This document shows, piece after piece, positions 1-10,975 of a stretch of 64,000 bases of DNA (its first letter is position 1; each line of letters begins with the position of its first letter). The translations under genes and the position numbers were made by a program. Where the stretch lies: contig NC_084790.1 in assembly GCF_028858725.1 (NCBI RefSeq), positions 83,656,506-83,720,505 on the forward strand. Reading direction: 5' to 3'. This DNA is from Colius striatus (Eukaryota > Chordata > Aves > Coliiformes > Coliidae). Under the pieces are notes generated by a model that saw only the letters and a program-made list of their open reading frames with translations, had not been told where the DNA came from and did no database searches.

Positions 1-129
1 CAGCCTTTCGTGACGCCGAAACCGCTGCCACAGCACAGGTGACAGGAGAGCAAAGCAGTACAACTTGTGGAAAACTCCAATTTTAACTACCTTTAAGTGG
101 AACAATCCTCTGGGAAAAGGAAAGGAGGT

Positions 130-576
130 CCCTACAGACTGTTGACGACAACTTCCTGTCGCAGACGATCGAGGAACCAACAAGGAGGGTGTGCTGCTGG
201 ACCTGGTACTGACAAATAGAGAGGGCCTGATGGTAGAAGGGCCAGCGAGAGCTGGTCAATCTTCAAGCACCACTTCCTCCAAGCCCAGGATCAGTGTGTC
301 CCAATGCACAAGAAAGGAGGAAAAGGAGGTAGGAGGCCTCCATGGATGAGCAAGGATCTGCTGGGACAACTCAGATTTCACTGTTCAGGTGAGGGAGCCC
401 TGGCACAGGCAGCCCGGAGGGGTTGTGGAGTCTCCTTCCTTGGAGGTCTTCAAGACCCGCCTGGACATGTTCCTATGTGACCTGATCTAGGTGAACCTGC
501 TTCTGCAGGGAGGGTTGGACTAGATGGTCTCTAAAGATCCCTTCCAGCCCCTACCATTCTATGATTCTATGATTCT
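130..576 (+). mobile_element. CR1 LINE fragment with genuine 3' end
   Basis: Positions 135-240 read as a degenerate piece of the CR1 endonuclease region, similar to the better preserved stretch at 24828-24905. Positions 241-360 continue into the end of that domain. From 365 the sequence is the CR1 3' region ending in tandem ATTCTATG-like octamers at about 551-576. Much of the element between these parts is missing. Confidence 0.8.
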
Positions 577-1849
577 AATAACAGAGGAATTGTTATTGCT
601 GTGATCAAAGAAAACAACAGGGACGTTTAATTCATCGTGCACAGTGGCTCGGCCGGGATGACAGATGAACTATTGGATCAGCCAAAGAAGATGTCTACGA
701 ACGAGAGAGCCGCAACTTCTCAAGAGACTTGAACCAAACCCCTGATGAAGACAAAGAGACCCTCCATCTTTAAAGCCTGAATGCTATATTAAAAGTATCC
801 TGTAGGTAAACTGAAGGCCACCTCTAGCAGAGGCGTGTAGGGAGAGATGGCAGCTCCATGAAACATTAATGAGGAAACCAAGTCTGCCATAGGTTGCCTT
901 TTCCTCTAGAGGGAAGAGATGAAGAGCCACGTGAGTTAGACAAAAGACAGAAGATAAAGCTGAACTAGCTCAGGTGACTCCAATCCTATTAACTATTCCG
1001 AAGAATCCCTCACAGTCCCACCCTCAATGTTATGCTTGCCACCAAGCTTAGACACCAGTGAGATGAACTCTCAGCACCTTTTACAAAGGTCTGACTAGTT
1101 CCATTCTTACCCAATAAAGACTGTAAATGGTGAAGTATGGTCCTGCCCTGGGCAGTCCAGAATAGCAAACACCTGCCATGCCAGTTGAGGTGTGAGCAAT
1201 CAGCCTTTCTGGAACTTGCTATTACTCATAGAAGGTCCGTAATATGAATCACACTGGCCATGGGGAAAAAGCCTCTTTTTTCCTCAAATGAGAACGTCCA
1301 CAATGCTTGTGAGAAATCGCCCACCTTCTAAGGACTTTGCTAGAGACTGCAAGTTACACCCTATAGACTATCCACTCTGTAGAGACTACAAGTTACTGCA
1401 GTGGGCTGGGGTTTGCATTGCTATGTTGTGCCACACAAGTGGTCACAGATCCAGACAGAAAAGCAAAAAGATCCAATTACAAATCAGCAAACACGGGACT
1501 TTCAGAGCCAAACCTTTCTTGCCGTGTCTTGCAGGCGCACATCACACCCCCCAGCCCCCCCAGCCAAAAGTTGATATGGCAACTTCACATCTGCACACAG
1601 TTAAGATCACGTGGACACTTTTGGCTTTAAAATTCATAGGAAGATGTTCTCAAACTGCAATTTGTAGCAGCGGTACGCAGGGCTCGGGAGAGATGTCTCG
1701 CTTTCTGGCCACACAAATGACAGTTCCGTGCCTCAAGCTGCTGAGAGATGGAAGGGCTGATGCTGAGATCCTTTCCACGTGCAAATGCTTTCAGCAGTTC
1801 TCGTGATCCTAGTGCCACGGAGAAAGTTTTGGCTGAGAGGCCGTTCTTT
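577..1849. other. Unannotated spacer of left arm 1
   Basis: I recognise no gene. The longest open frame (1288-1806, +) has no domain I know, and overlapping frames on both strands are similarly open. The stretch recurs at 37819-39091 with a handful of substitutions. Confidence 0.6.
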
Positions 1850-2560
1850 CAGGCTCCTGGCCTCGCCGTCAGCGCCCCGGTAGGCAGGCGAGACCGATGG
1901 GGGCGTGTGCGCGTCCCCGGCGGGGGGCGTAACCTCTTTTGCCCTTCCTCCCACCCCGCAGCCGCGGCCGCGGCCGCACCCGCGAGGTGCGCTGGGAGAG
2001 GTAGTTCTCTGTCCGCTGGCTCGGCCGGCCGGCAGCAGGCGGGACGAGCGAGGCGGCCCGGCGGGAGCGGTAGTTCCGCGGGAGGGCAGGCTCCGGGCCG
2101 GCCGGCCCGCGCGGGACTACAGCTCCCAGCATGCCCCGCTCTCCCGCGGGAGCGGCGGGGCGAAGCCGGCGCGAGCAGCCAATGGGCGGCGGGCGCTGGG
2201 GGGCCGGCGCGGGGCGCTCTGGGAGTGGCGGTTGTTTCAAGATGGCGGAGGCGGCCGCCGGGCCCGGCCGAGGCGTTCGCTGGAGCCGGGACAGTATCCT
2301 TCCGTGCGGCCAGGGCAGCTCGGGCCGGGCCGTTCCAGGCGCGGCCGGGCGGCCGCCTCTCGGCGCGGGGGGTTCCGGGCGAGGGCCGAGGCCAGCGGTG
2401 GTGTGGCGGAGAGAGAGGCAGGAGAGCGGTGAGCTGGGGCGGGGGCCGGGAGGCCTTGTCAGGAAAGGCGGCGGGGCGGCTGCGTTGGGGTTGTGGTGCG
2501 CGGAAGGCTGGAGCTGGTGCGAGGCTGTGGGACGGGTTAGGTTTAGTGGCCGTGGGACGG
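1850..2560 (+). promoter_or_regulatory. CpG-island promoter, copy 1
   Basis: Very GC- and CpG-rich block with clustered core-promoter motifs. A ZNF143/STAF-like site lies at 2116-2134 (ACTACAG, then CTCCCAGCATGC). An NF-Y box (CCAAT) is at 2179-2183 and a YY1-like AAGATGGCGG at 2239-2248, whose ATG could start a protein. The layout is typical of a vertebrate housekeeping or bidirectional promoter. Direct copy at 39092-39801, inverted partial copy at 63560-64000. Confidence 0.75.
2242..2428 (+). CDS. Candidate first coding exon of an unidentified gene, copy 1
   Basis: ATG at 2242 lies in a YY1-like element and has a purine at -3 and G at +4. The frame is open for 62 codons, alanine-, glycine- and arginine-rich, beginning MAEAAAGPGRG. 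It ends at a good splice donor (GAGAGCG, then GTGAGC at 2429). I do not recognise the protein and see no downstream exon in the window. A copy of equal length sits at 39484-39670 and an inverted one at 63684-63870. GC-rich DNA is open in several frames by composition, so this could equally be an untranslated exon or an orphaned promoter duplicate. Confidence 0.3.
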
Positions 2561-2581
2561 GAGATTGGAGGGCTCCGTCCT

Positions 2582-3135
2582 GAGAGCCTTTCGGTGTTGT
2601 ACCTTTCCTTAGTTTGTGAACGATGCTGATTTTTAACAAAGCGTTTAATATCTAGGCCACTTAAGAAGTTAAGCCACAATCCCCTGAGGCCCGGGCCCGC
2701 CCCGGTTCCTGTACGACGCTGCCGGCTGGTGACAGCAAGAACTCGCTAGGCCCTGCCCCAGCCACACCAAAGGGCATGAACAGCACTAGGCTCCCTCTCC
2801 ACTTGGGGCTTTCCTGCCACGGCACCACGGCCGTCCCAGGCGCCGAGTCCCGCCTCTGGCTGCTGCATCCGACCGCTCCCCCGGTGAAAACGGACGGCAG
2901 CCTTGGCTGTGTCGTCATCTCCGCTGCCCCGGCGCTACTGTCAGCACCCAGCACTGCCGCCTGCACCCCGGTATCGCTGCTTGCACCCCGGCTCTGCCAC
3001 CCGCTGCCTGCCATTGCCACCCACCTCCCGCGTGGCTGCCCATCCCCCGCTACTGCTGGCACCCCCTGACATCGCTGCTTGGCTCAAGGCTGTCCCCACA
3101 CAGCAGCAGCAGCAGCAGCCATGCTAGCGGCTCTT
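2582..3135. repeat. Segment shared with the downstream flank of genes C and E
   Basis: Matches 26465-26985 and 57277-57797 in the same orientation with scattered differences and a small indel. It contains a (CAG)n run of about five units near 3104-3118. I see no supported gene; the open frames are compositional. Confidence 0.75.
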
Positions 3136-3149
3136 ATAGTACGCACCGC

Positions 3150-3254
3150 AGCACCCACAGCACATGACATGAGATTGACCCACAGCCTTATTGTGTGGTG
3201 TCAGGCGGCGGCTGCTGCAGGCGCAGCCGGGACAGGGCTCACGGCTTGGCACAC
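3150..3254 (-). pseudogene. Fossil 3' UTR of a speriolin-like gene, copy 1
   Basis: Reverse-strand sequence equals the 3' UTR and polyadenylation region of genes C and E (compare 57840-57920). Homology stops about ten bases short of where the stop codon would be, at 3254, where retroviral sequence begins. The AATAAA has decayed to AATAAG. No coding sequence remains. Same fossil at 40391-40495 and, inverted, at 62914-63018. Confidence 0.75.
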
Positions 3255-3255
3255 A

Positions 3256-3351
3256 TATCCTGCCTGACAAAAAGCCTGATGGCAAAACTTATCGATGAGT
3301 GCAGGATTTACGGGCAATAAATCAGGTAGTCGAAGACTTATATGTGTACAA
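3256..3351 (+). pseudogene. Gamma-type reverse transcriptase scrap
   Basis: About 30 codons on the plus strand match the early fingers region of a gammaretroviral reverse transcriptase: a KKPDGKTYR stretch, a stop, then VQDLRAINQVVED. It is broken by the in-frame TGA and ends soon after. It points opposite to the pol/env remnant beside it. Copies at 40497-40592 (+) and 62820-62912 (-). Confidence 0.65.
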
Positions 3352-3723
3352 CTTTCTTGTCTTATGAACGCAGAAGTCTGGAGCCATGCGCTTTTGTCAT
3401 GTGACAAGTCAAAGTTGTTGCAGTTCATAGCTGGTGCTGTTCAACGCTGTAATGGTATGGGTGGCTTCCAACTCTAACAAATGGCTTGGTTTCTTTCTTT
3501 TAGTTCCATGTGACCCTGCGGCACACCAAGGGCAGAAAAGAAGCCAAAACCTCTCTCCTCCTGAAACTAAGGGAAGCTCTTTTGGAAGCTGAAGACGTCT
3601 CTCACTGCGGGGTTCTCCTCCAGGTAGTCCCTCAAGGACTCTGAGTGGCGGCACCGGAATTCCCCTACAGCTGAATCCATTCCGGAGCTCTTGTGCCACA
3701 TATCCAGAAGGTAGGTTCTAACG
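3352..3723. other. Unidentified stretch between the RT scrap and the pol/env remnant
   Basis: Minus-strand frames at 3580-3715 are open and could be retroviral or cellular; I recognise no domain. A pyrimidine-rich tract ending in TTTTAG near 3490-3503 resembles a splice acceptor on the plus strand but leads to a short frame. The stretch is retained in all four arms except where unit 1's right arm breaks off. Confidence 0.5.
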
Positions 3724-5666
3724 CTACAAGTCCATTTTGCCTCGTAAGAGAAGAGAGGCCACCCATTGGGGAAAACACTGCACAGAGTAGCCTTCCGTCG
3801 TCGTGTTAGGATGGGGAGATTGCTCTCGGGTCAGAGAGTACTGACAAGTACTCCTCGCAGCACAGCGAGGGTTGGGCCAATTCCCTTTTTGTTGGTTGGA
3901 GCACAACAGACCTTGTGGAGCTTCGGTTGGGCCAATAGGTCCTGCTTTTCATAGCTTGGCTGCATTTTGCTTGGAGTCTTTGGTAAACTCTGCGAAGCTC
4001 ATGCGCGTGCTCACTGTTCTCGTGCCACGGTCCCGCAAGCGACCGCTAGCTTGATTCCCATCTCCCAGAGCAAGCAGGTTTTGGCATCGCTCTGCCCACT
4101 CCATAGGCACAGCTTTCCAGGGAAACCCTGTTCCTCCTGAGGTAATGGGGGAGCAAAGCCAGTAACTTGCCGAGTGTTCTCCCAGTTCCGCTCATTAGGC
4201 CGGCAAGCAGTCCAAGGAGGAAAATGCACCTTTTCAGCCACATAATCCTTTGGGATCTTACGAATTCCAGCTCTCTTGTAATTGTTCAAGGGTGTTTAGT
4301 AAGTTTTCGGGTAAGTGGTGATTTTTGTTCGACTGTGCACGGGGCTGTAGCTCTCTGAACTCTAGAATAATGTTGCCAAGATCCTTTTTCAGCCACTCTC
4401 AGGGCAGTGGAAGTAGTCAACAAGACCCGGAAAGGTCCCTGCCACTTAGCTCTCAGGGCTTTGTCCTTCCATGTCTTGACGTAAACCCACTCTCCTGGTT
4501 GAAATGGATGTGCCGGAACGCCTAGTCCACTTGGTTGAGGTGGGGTCACGTGGTTGTGGAGCTCCTGGAAGGTCTTGCCCAAAGCCAGCAGATTGAAACG
4601 AGCTTACACAATTTCTTCCTGGTTGTACTGGTACTCTTAGCAAAGCTTTTGGTAAAGCTTGTAACCGAGAGAAGGAGGTTTCTTGGTGTATTTGATTCCA
4701 CTGTAACTTAAGGCTCTGGTTCACGCCTTCTACTTTTCCACTAGCTTAAGGTCTGTTGGGCGTATGTAAATCCCACTTGGCTCCCAGATGCGCTCCCACC
4801 TTCTTAACGTCTTCTGCAACAAAACAAGGGCCTCTGTCTGAAAACATTCCTGCTGGTACAGCAAAGCAGGGTACGCTGTGATTTAGGACTTGTTTGACTG
4901 CTTCCCGTGCCACATCGGTGCCACAGGGCCATCCATTACATGTGTCTACCAGGTCGAGGAGATACTGACAGGCTCCCTTTCTCAGTAGCTCGGTGAAGTC
5001 TATTTGCCAGTATTCCCCTGAGGTCATCCCTGGTTTTGTCACCCCTGCGATGATGCTCTCACCTGTGTTAGGTCACTTTTCAACTCCTGGCTGGACCCCT
5101 TGGCGGGGTCCTCTCTTATTAGACCTATTTTTTATGATTTATTTTGAGGCCTAGTCGCCTCTGAGGGGTTGTTGCCCAGCCATCTTTTTGTTCCTTTGCT
5201 GCCAAATCACCGATACATTTTCTACCACCTTCTTCATAAGGCAGGATCGGGCCCAGTATCCTCAGTGTCTTTTCAGGGATCAAGGCCAGACCTTCAGATT
5301 TGGCCGCTGCTTCTGCTGTTTTGTCAGTTCTTTGGTTGGAAGGCTAGGAACTCAGTCTTTGTGCAGAGGTATTGGAGGGGAGCGCCTGTGCCTGTCCTCT
5401 TTACTCTGTTCTCTACAAAACTCTGTCCATCAGCATGCATTCCCAGCCTGCATCCAATAGTGGTTGTCCCTTTAAATCCTTTCTGCTGCAATAGACTTTG
5501 GCCATTTGTCTTTCAACAGCTGGAGGGGATAAGCACAACAAACGCGTACTTGGTGTACAGCTGATGGCTCTTGGCCCTCTCTAATGACTGGGGGTCTGCC
5601 AGGGAATTTTTCTGATCTTGAAGGCAGGCACATTCTCCACACGGAATTTCTGCATCTGTGCTTCAA
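3724..5666 (-). pseudogene. Degenerate gamma-type ERV internal region (RNase H, integrase, env start), left arm 1
   Basis: Read on the minus strand from 5666. A decayed RNase H-like stretch comes first, then an integrase core around 5042-4700 with a WQIDF block, an SDRG block and a SGKVEGVNQ block; these carry the D, D and E of the catalytic triad. An integrase C-terminal domain follows at about 4582-4290 (PGEWVYVKTWK). Next is the beginning of env with a hydrophobic leader at 4243-4190. Stops and frameshifts break every part. No LTRs flank it. The family is inferred from motif order. Copies at 32398-34340 (+), 40967-42909 (-) and 60617-62442 (+). Confidence 0.75.
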
Positions 5667-5799
5667 ACAGCCGTGCTCTCAAAGTGGACGTTGAAATAGT
5701 TGTGCTGTTCACTCCATACCTTGCTGAAGTGCAAGACCTTAAAACTTTAGGGGCTGCTTAAAGCCCGGTACTGCTCAGCGCAGTTGTCTTGCCTGTATC

Positions 5800-6198
5800 T
5801 CCCAGGTCCGTAGGAAAATACTGTGGCAAGGCACAAAAGCAAGGCTTGGGGCGCAGGGGCTGGAAAGCTTTCCCGTGGAAAGGGACCTGGGAGTGTTAAC
5901 CAGCAGCCGGCTGAACATCAGCCAGCAGCGTGCCCAGGTAGCTAAGAAGGACAAGGGCATCCTGGCCTGTATCAGGAACAGTGTGGTCTGCAGGGCCAGG
6001 GAGGTGATTGTTCCCCTGTACTGGGCACTGGTGAGGCTCAACCTTGAGTGCCGTGTCGAGTTCTGGGCCTCTCAGTGCAAGAAGGAACGCAGGGGCCGGA
6101 GCGTGTCCAGAGCCGGGCAGCAGCGCTGGGGAAGGGCCTGGAGAACAGGTTGTGTGAATAGCAGCTGAGGGAGCTGGGGGCGTTTAGCCTAGAGGAGA
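5800..6198 (+). mobile_element. CR1 LINE fragment, 5' part, split by ERV1
   Basis: Encodes the C-terminal end of the CR1 reverse transcriptase protein (an [10 protein letters not shown] block through a [17 protein letters not shown] block). It breaks off at 6198 where ERV1 starts and resumes at 12632. The unbroken version is at 43043-43796, which gives the pre-insertion sequence. Confidence 0.8.
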
Positions 6199-6731
6199 TG
6201 TAAGAAACTATGAATTAGGGTATTGTTTATTAAAATTTATGTTAAGCTCAATGTAAAGGTTAAGCGACAAAAGAAAGGAAAGTACTTATGCGAACAGCTG
6301 CAGGACATCACTCATGTGAGATAAGATAACTGCAATTGCCTTCACATACCAGACACCATTTGTGTAAACAGGAGAGATACTGCTCAAGGATGACTACAAG
6401 ATGTTCTAAGGGACTGGCGAAGAGAAGAAAAACAACTCTATCTAAGTGAGGGATCAATTATAAAACAAAGAAGGAAAACTTCTTACTCAGCAAGCACCGA
6501 AAGACAGAAAAAAGACCCCTCACAGTAACTGAAGCATGCGCAGAGCAGTTCTCCTACTTTACGGCCACGGATGCAAAATGTATAAAAAAGGACTGTTTAA
6601 ACTAATCAGTACGGCAGTTGGCGGAGCGCAGACTCCCCTGTCGTCCAGCGCTGTCTTTGCTCTTATTCTACTTGCTACAATTAATAAAATTATAATTGGC
6701 TTATGATCCATTGTGGTCTCAATTTATGACA
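6199..6731 (+). repeat. ERV1 5' LTR
   Basis: 533 bases, TG to CA. A TATA-like TATAAAAAAG is at 6581-6590 and AATAAA at 6683-6688, giving a U3-R-U5 layout. I found no difference from the 3' LTR when reading them side by side. Confidence 0.95.
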
Positions 6732-6735
6732 ATCT

Positions 6736-6753
6736 TGGTGCCGTGACTCGGAT
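6736..6753 (+). promoter_or_regulatory. ERV1 primer binding site (tRNA-His type)
   Basis: Eighteen bases starting four bases after the LTR (TGGTGCCGTG, then ACTCGGAT), complementary to the 3' end of animal tRNA-His. A His primer is known from HERV-H-like class I elements. Confidence 0.85.
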
Positions 6754-7130
6754 AAGGAACGGTGAGCTTCAGTCCTCCGGGGAGGCGCCCCGCGGCAATC
6801 CGCGGCCCCGCGACTGACAGCCTACCTCAACCTTACCGACGAACCTAAATTCTAGAATAATGAGCAAAGGGGAAACCGGTAAAATCCCATAAAAATTCTG
6901 TGCACGGGAGTCCGGACGAAGACGCAGGACGCGTAAGTATATTGCGAAAATTGGTTCGCGGGTTATCCGTTCGGGCGGGATTGGGTATCCTGGATTATAA
7001 CAAATGAGAGGTTCGATATACTGAACCAAGCGAGTGTGGACCCTTAAGTACTGCGTTTCCCATCTCCCGCGAGGGACTGGGCCAGGAACAAGGGGAGCAA
7101 GTGAGTGTGTGTTTGTGGATAATCCAGAAG
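6754..7130 (+). other. ERV1 leader (packaging region by position)
   Basis: Untranslated stretch between the primer site and the gag start at 7131. By position it would hold the packaging signal; I identified no specific structure. Confidence 0.5.
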
Positions 7131-8335
7131 ATGGGGGCGAAGGGCAGCAAGCCTTCGACACCCATGGGAAGGGTACCTGCTGTACCTAAGAATACCCCTC
7201 TGGCATATATCTTAGACAATTGGAGATATTTCCCTGAAACCCTAGGGAAAGATAAGCAGAAAATAATAGAATATTGTACTAAGATATGGGGAGGGAAGAA
7301 GATTTCTGAAAATGTCTTTTGGCTAGTCTGCGGGCCAGAAGAAGATTGGATAAGACAACAATTAAATTTCTGGGTTAATAATAAAAAACCCCTTAACCCG
7401 GAAGAAAGTCAGTATGCGGAAGTGTGGCTAAAAAGACCGGGAACTAGACTTTACCCGCTGGGTGAAATAAAAGCTAAACAAAAGAAAAAGAAGGAAGAGT
7501 TAGACGAAACCCTTCTAACCCCCCCTTACATTTCCCCTCCTGCTCCCACAGCCTCTCCAGAGGTCCCCAGAGCACCCACTCCCCCACCGGAGTTGGAACG
7601 AAAGTCTCCCCCTCCTCCTTTTGGGACCAAACCTTTATACTTGGGATGAAATGCAATCTATCCTTGGTCAATTATTTACTACCGAGGAAAGAGACATGAT
7701 TAGACGAGCAGGAATGAGATTGTGGGATGCTCAACATGCCCAGGGACCTAAAGCAAATATTAAAATGGCCACTCCAAAGACCTAATTGGGATAATCATGA
7801 TCCGGTGCATAGAACTCATATGCAGGACCTGAAAACTATAGTAATTCAGGGAATTAGAAAAGCAGTACCCCGTGGCCAGAATATCAATAAAGCATTTAAT
7901 GAAATGCAAAAGAAAAATGAGAGCCCTACTGAGTGGTTAGAACGACTGAGGAAAGCCCTTCAGCTGTATCTCGGGGTAAATCCTGACGAAGGGCAAGCAC
8001 TCCTCAAAACTCAGTTTGTAGCAAAATCATGGGGGGATATCAGAAAGAAGATTGAAAAGTTAGAAGACTGGCAAGTGAGAGGGTTGGATGAATTATTGAG
8101 GGAAGCCCGGAAAGTCTATGTAAGGCGAGAGGAGGAGAGCAGCAAGCGGCAAGTGAAAATGATGGTAGCAGCGGTCAGAGAGGATCGTAAAAGACAAACT
8201 GCTGCTGGAACGAAACAAGGGAATGTAGTAGTAAAGAAGGAACAGAGGTGTTGTTTTTACTGTGGAAAAAAGGGACATATAAAGAAGAATTGTAGAGAAA
8301 GGATCAGGGATGAGGAAATTTTGAAAGCGGAATAG
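7131..8335 (+). pseudogene. gag: ERV1 gag, internally deleted and frameshifted
   Basis: Starts MGAKGSK, a myristoylation-type N-terminus, with a matrix-like domain to about 7440 and a proline-rich middle to about 7620. The frame then changes near 7630, where the N-terminal part of capsid seems to be missing, and again near 7770. From 7727 a 202-codon frame carries the rest of capsid and a nucleocapsid with one CCHC box (CFYCGKKGHIKKNC, about 8252-8293). It ends in TAG at 8333-8335. That TAG is in frame with the protease that follows, matching the gammaretroviral stop-readthrough layout. Broken as it stands. Confidence 0.85.
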
Positions 8336-9451
8336 GAGAGTCAGGGGCTCTATATTTTGGGGGACCGGAGTCATCATGAGCCCTTGATAAAATTAAAAAT
8401 AGGTCCCCACAAACTAGAGTTCACCTTTTTAGTAGACACTGGGGCTGAAAAATCGACTATTAAACAAATACCTGAGGGATGTAAAATTTCCCCCGAAAAA
8501 GTACAAGTGATTGGGGCAAAAGGAGAACCATTTAAAGTAAACAAAATCAAAAATGTATTATTTGAAACTGAAAATAAATTCGGAATGAGTGAACTCTTGC
8601 TCGTCCCTGAAGCAGAATTTAATCTGCTAGGATGAGATTTAATTGTTGAATTGCAATCAGAAATTAAAGTAAAGAATCAAGAGCTAGTGTCTGCTTATCC
8701 TTTGACCGTGGAGGATAAAAAACAAATCAGCCCTGATGTCTGGTACTCTCCGGACACAATTAGTAGACTGGAAATCCCACCGATTAAAGTCCAAATTTCT
8801 GAACCCCACATACCTGTGAGGGTAAAGCAATATCCCATATCCCTAGAAGGACGGAGAGGATTAAAACCAGAAATTGATCAATTATTAGCACAAGGAATCT
8901 TAGAGCCTTGTATGTCACCCTTTAACACCCCCATTCTTCCTGTAAAGAAACCTAATGGGAAATATCGGCTCGTACATGATTTAAGGGAAATAAACAAAAG
9001 AGCTATCACCCGGTTCCCTGTAGTAGCAAATCCATACACATTGCTAAGCAAGTTAGAACCTCATAACTCCTGGTATAGTGTGATTGATTTAAAGGATGCC
9101 TTTTGGGCCTGTCCACTGGCAGAAGAATGCTGTGATTATTTTGCCTTTGAATGGGAAGACATAGAAACAGGCCGTAAACAGCAATTAAGATGTACCGTGC
9201 TCCCTTACGGGTTCACTGAGTCCCCTAATTTGTTTGGACAGGCCCTGGAAGAGCTCTTAAAAGAATACCAGGTACAAACGGGAAATGTACTGTTACAATA
9301 TGTAGATGATCTGCTTATAGCAGGGAATAATAAGGAAGATGTAAGGAAAGAAAGCATTCGATTCCTAAACTTTCTTGCACAAAAGGGAACTAAGCCAAAC
9401 ACCGGTTTTAAACCTACCAGATTTAAAGCGGCCATTCCATTTATTTGTTAA
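8336..9451 (+). pseudogene. pol: ERV1 protease and reverse transcriptase, interrupted
   Basis: Continues in the gag frame after the TAG. The protease carries LVDTGAEKS around 8430 and ends at an in-frame TGA (8633-8635) inside its conserved C-terminal motif. The reverse transcriptase resumes in the same frame with the LVHDLREINK block, VLPYGFTESP and YVDD near 9299-9310. The thumb is largely missing, and the frame is lost between about 9370 and 9420, running to a stop at 9451. Catalytic residues of the palm are present, but the enzyme is truncated. Confidence 0.85.
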
Positions 9452-10476
9452 CACACATGAAGGAACAGCATTCGGAGTATTAACTCAGGAATGGGCCGGA
9501 CAAAAGAAACCGGTGGCATACCTATCAAAGCTGTTAGACGCTGTGAGCAGGGGTTGGCCGAGCTGCTTACAAATCATTGTTGCTGCTGCCCACTCTCCCC
9601 CCCACCCCCCAGCAATGCCGTCCCAGCCGCACTGCAGCGGGGAACACAGAGCGCTGGGAAATGTGAAAAGGAGGAAAAAGACGGAACTATATATACAGAC
9701 GCTATGCGTTCGGAGTAGTACACACTTTTGGAAAAATATGGGATGAAAGAGGATTTGTTAACTCGCAGGGAAAAGAATTGATACACCCGGAATTGATTCA
9801 GCGAGTTCTGGGGGCATCAAAAATGCCGAATAAAATAGCAGTTGTACATATAAAGGGACACCAGCGAGGTACAAGTTATCAAGTCAGGGGAAATAATGCC
9901 GCCGATACAGAAGAAAAACGAGTGGCAGGCAATTATAATACGATTTTGACTATGCACACAGCAGCCTGCGAGACCTGTCAAAAGGTTAATCGAAATAACA
10001 TGAGACAAAAACCCCTTGGGGGACGTTCCCCAGCATACAGACCCTTCTCACACATACAAGTGGATTTTACTGAACTACCTAGGGTTGGACTTTACAAATA
10101 TTTATTAGTAATGGTGGATCATTTAACACATTAATGTTTTAATTCGAGATTGTGTGATTAATGACTATGTTTCGCAATTAGCAGAACACCGTAACAAGCT
10201 TTGGGAGCAGGGACTGATTGTGCAACGACCCCTGTTGGACTTAAAAAAATTCATAATGTCAAGCCTGGAGATTGGATATTGATTAAAGTGTGGAAGGAAG
10301 AAACTCTAAGACCCAGCTGGGAGGGATCTTATCTTGTTTTGCTTACAACAGAAACGGCTGTCTGGACTGCTGAGCGTGGATGGACTCATGCCAGTCGCAT
10401 TAAAGGCCCAGTAACGAGACCCCACTGGAAAGTAATCAGTACTCCAAGTGACACCAAGATAACCCTAAAAAGATAA
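9375..10476 (+). pseudogene. pol: ERV1 connection, RNase H and integrase remnants
   Basis: Frame-shifted continuation of pol. A connection-domain piece (9420-9590) is followed by a C-rich stretch. The C-terminal half of RNase H comes next, from about 9690, including a HIKGHQ block. Then come the zinc-binding CETC end and first core block (QVDFTELP) of integrase to 10134. The rest of the catalytic core is deleted. The integrase C-terminal domain reappears at 10201-10476 (PGDWILIKVWK). At least two large deletions are implied. Confidence 0.8.
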
Positions 10477-10480
10477 CGTA

Positions 10481-10975
10481 ATGATAGAGACTTTATTTGA
10501 TTATTTTGCTGCGTTACCTTTTGGTATAAAGTGTATTGTCATTTATATTTACAATAATTATTTCTTTGTTTATCTATTATATGGAAGCGTACAAAGTGTG
10601 CTGAAGTATGCTAAACTCATACAACCACACCATATTGAATATAGAAAATATACTGATGTAAATAATATATATATATATATATATATACTCTAGATATAAG
10701 AATTAGGTGTAATGATTTAAATTGCAATTGGTATCCATTTGCTTGTTTTAGGTGCAAGGTATGCCAGGATAAATGGTGAATGTGGATACCCTCCAATAGG
10801 AGTTTGCACACAGTGTTGGGAAACCACTCCAACGAACCAATCCCCTTTGTAGTTGAAATCCTGACTATAAAGAAAAGTGCTAACTGTGTCTTGCTTTGTC
10901 CCATTAAAGCCTATGTAAATAGGTAAAAGGCCCTGAAACAGCTGTCTCCTGAAGAATTCCCTTGCTGCCGAGAAG
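10481..10975 (+). other. Extra sequence between pol and env of ERV1, with a possible cysteine-rich frame
   Basis: A frame opens with ATG at 10481, five bases after the pol stop, and codes a hydrophobic, tyrosine-rich stretch. It is cut by a TA microsatellite at about 10665-10686. Just beyond, at about 10705-10782, another frame is rich in paired cysteines (CFRCKVCQ), followed in a shifted frame by a GVCTQC block. The minus strand is also open across 10717-10930, so strand choice is not certain. I recognise no known gene. It may be an accessory gene remnant or captured host DNA. Confidence 0.35.

Noticed and set aside
1748..2679. Very long overlapping open frames on both strands across the CpG island
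   Set aside because: Six-frame openness follows from extreme GC content and few stop codons. Only the short exon with start and donor was kept, at low confidence.
3104..3118. CAG run as a polyglutamine coding repeat
   Set aside because: The frames across it are short and unsupported, and the run is in a duplicated noncoding flank.
5169..5564. 131-codon plus-strand frame repeated in all four arms
   Set aside because: It is antisense to the decayed RNase H/integrase region. It persists because the arms are duplicates, not because of coding constraint.
10665..10686. TA repeat as a regulatory element or origin
   Set aside because: A simple microsatellite is sufficient; nothing around it suggests an origin.
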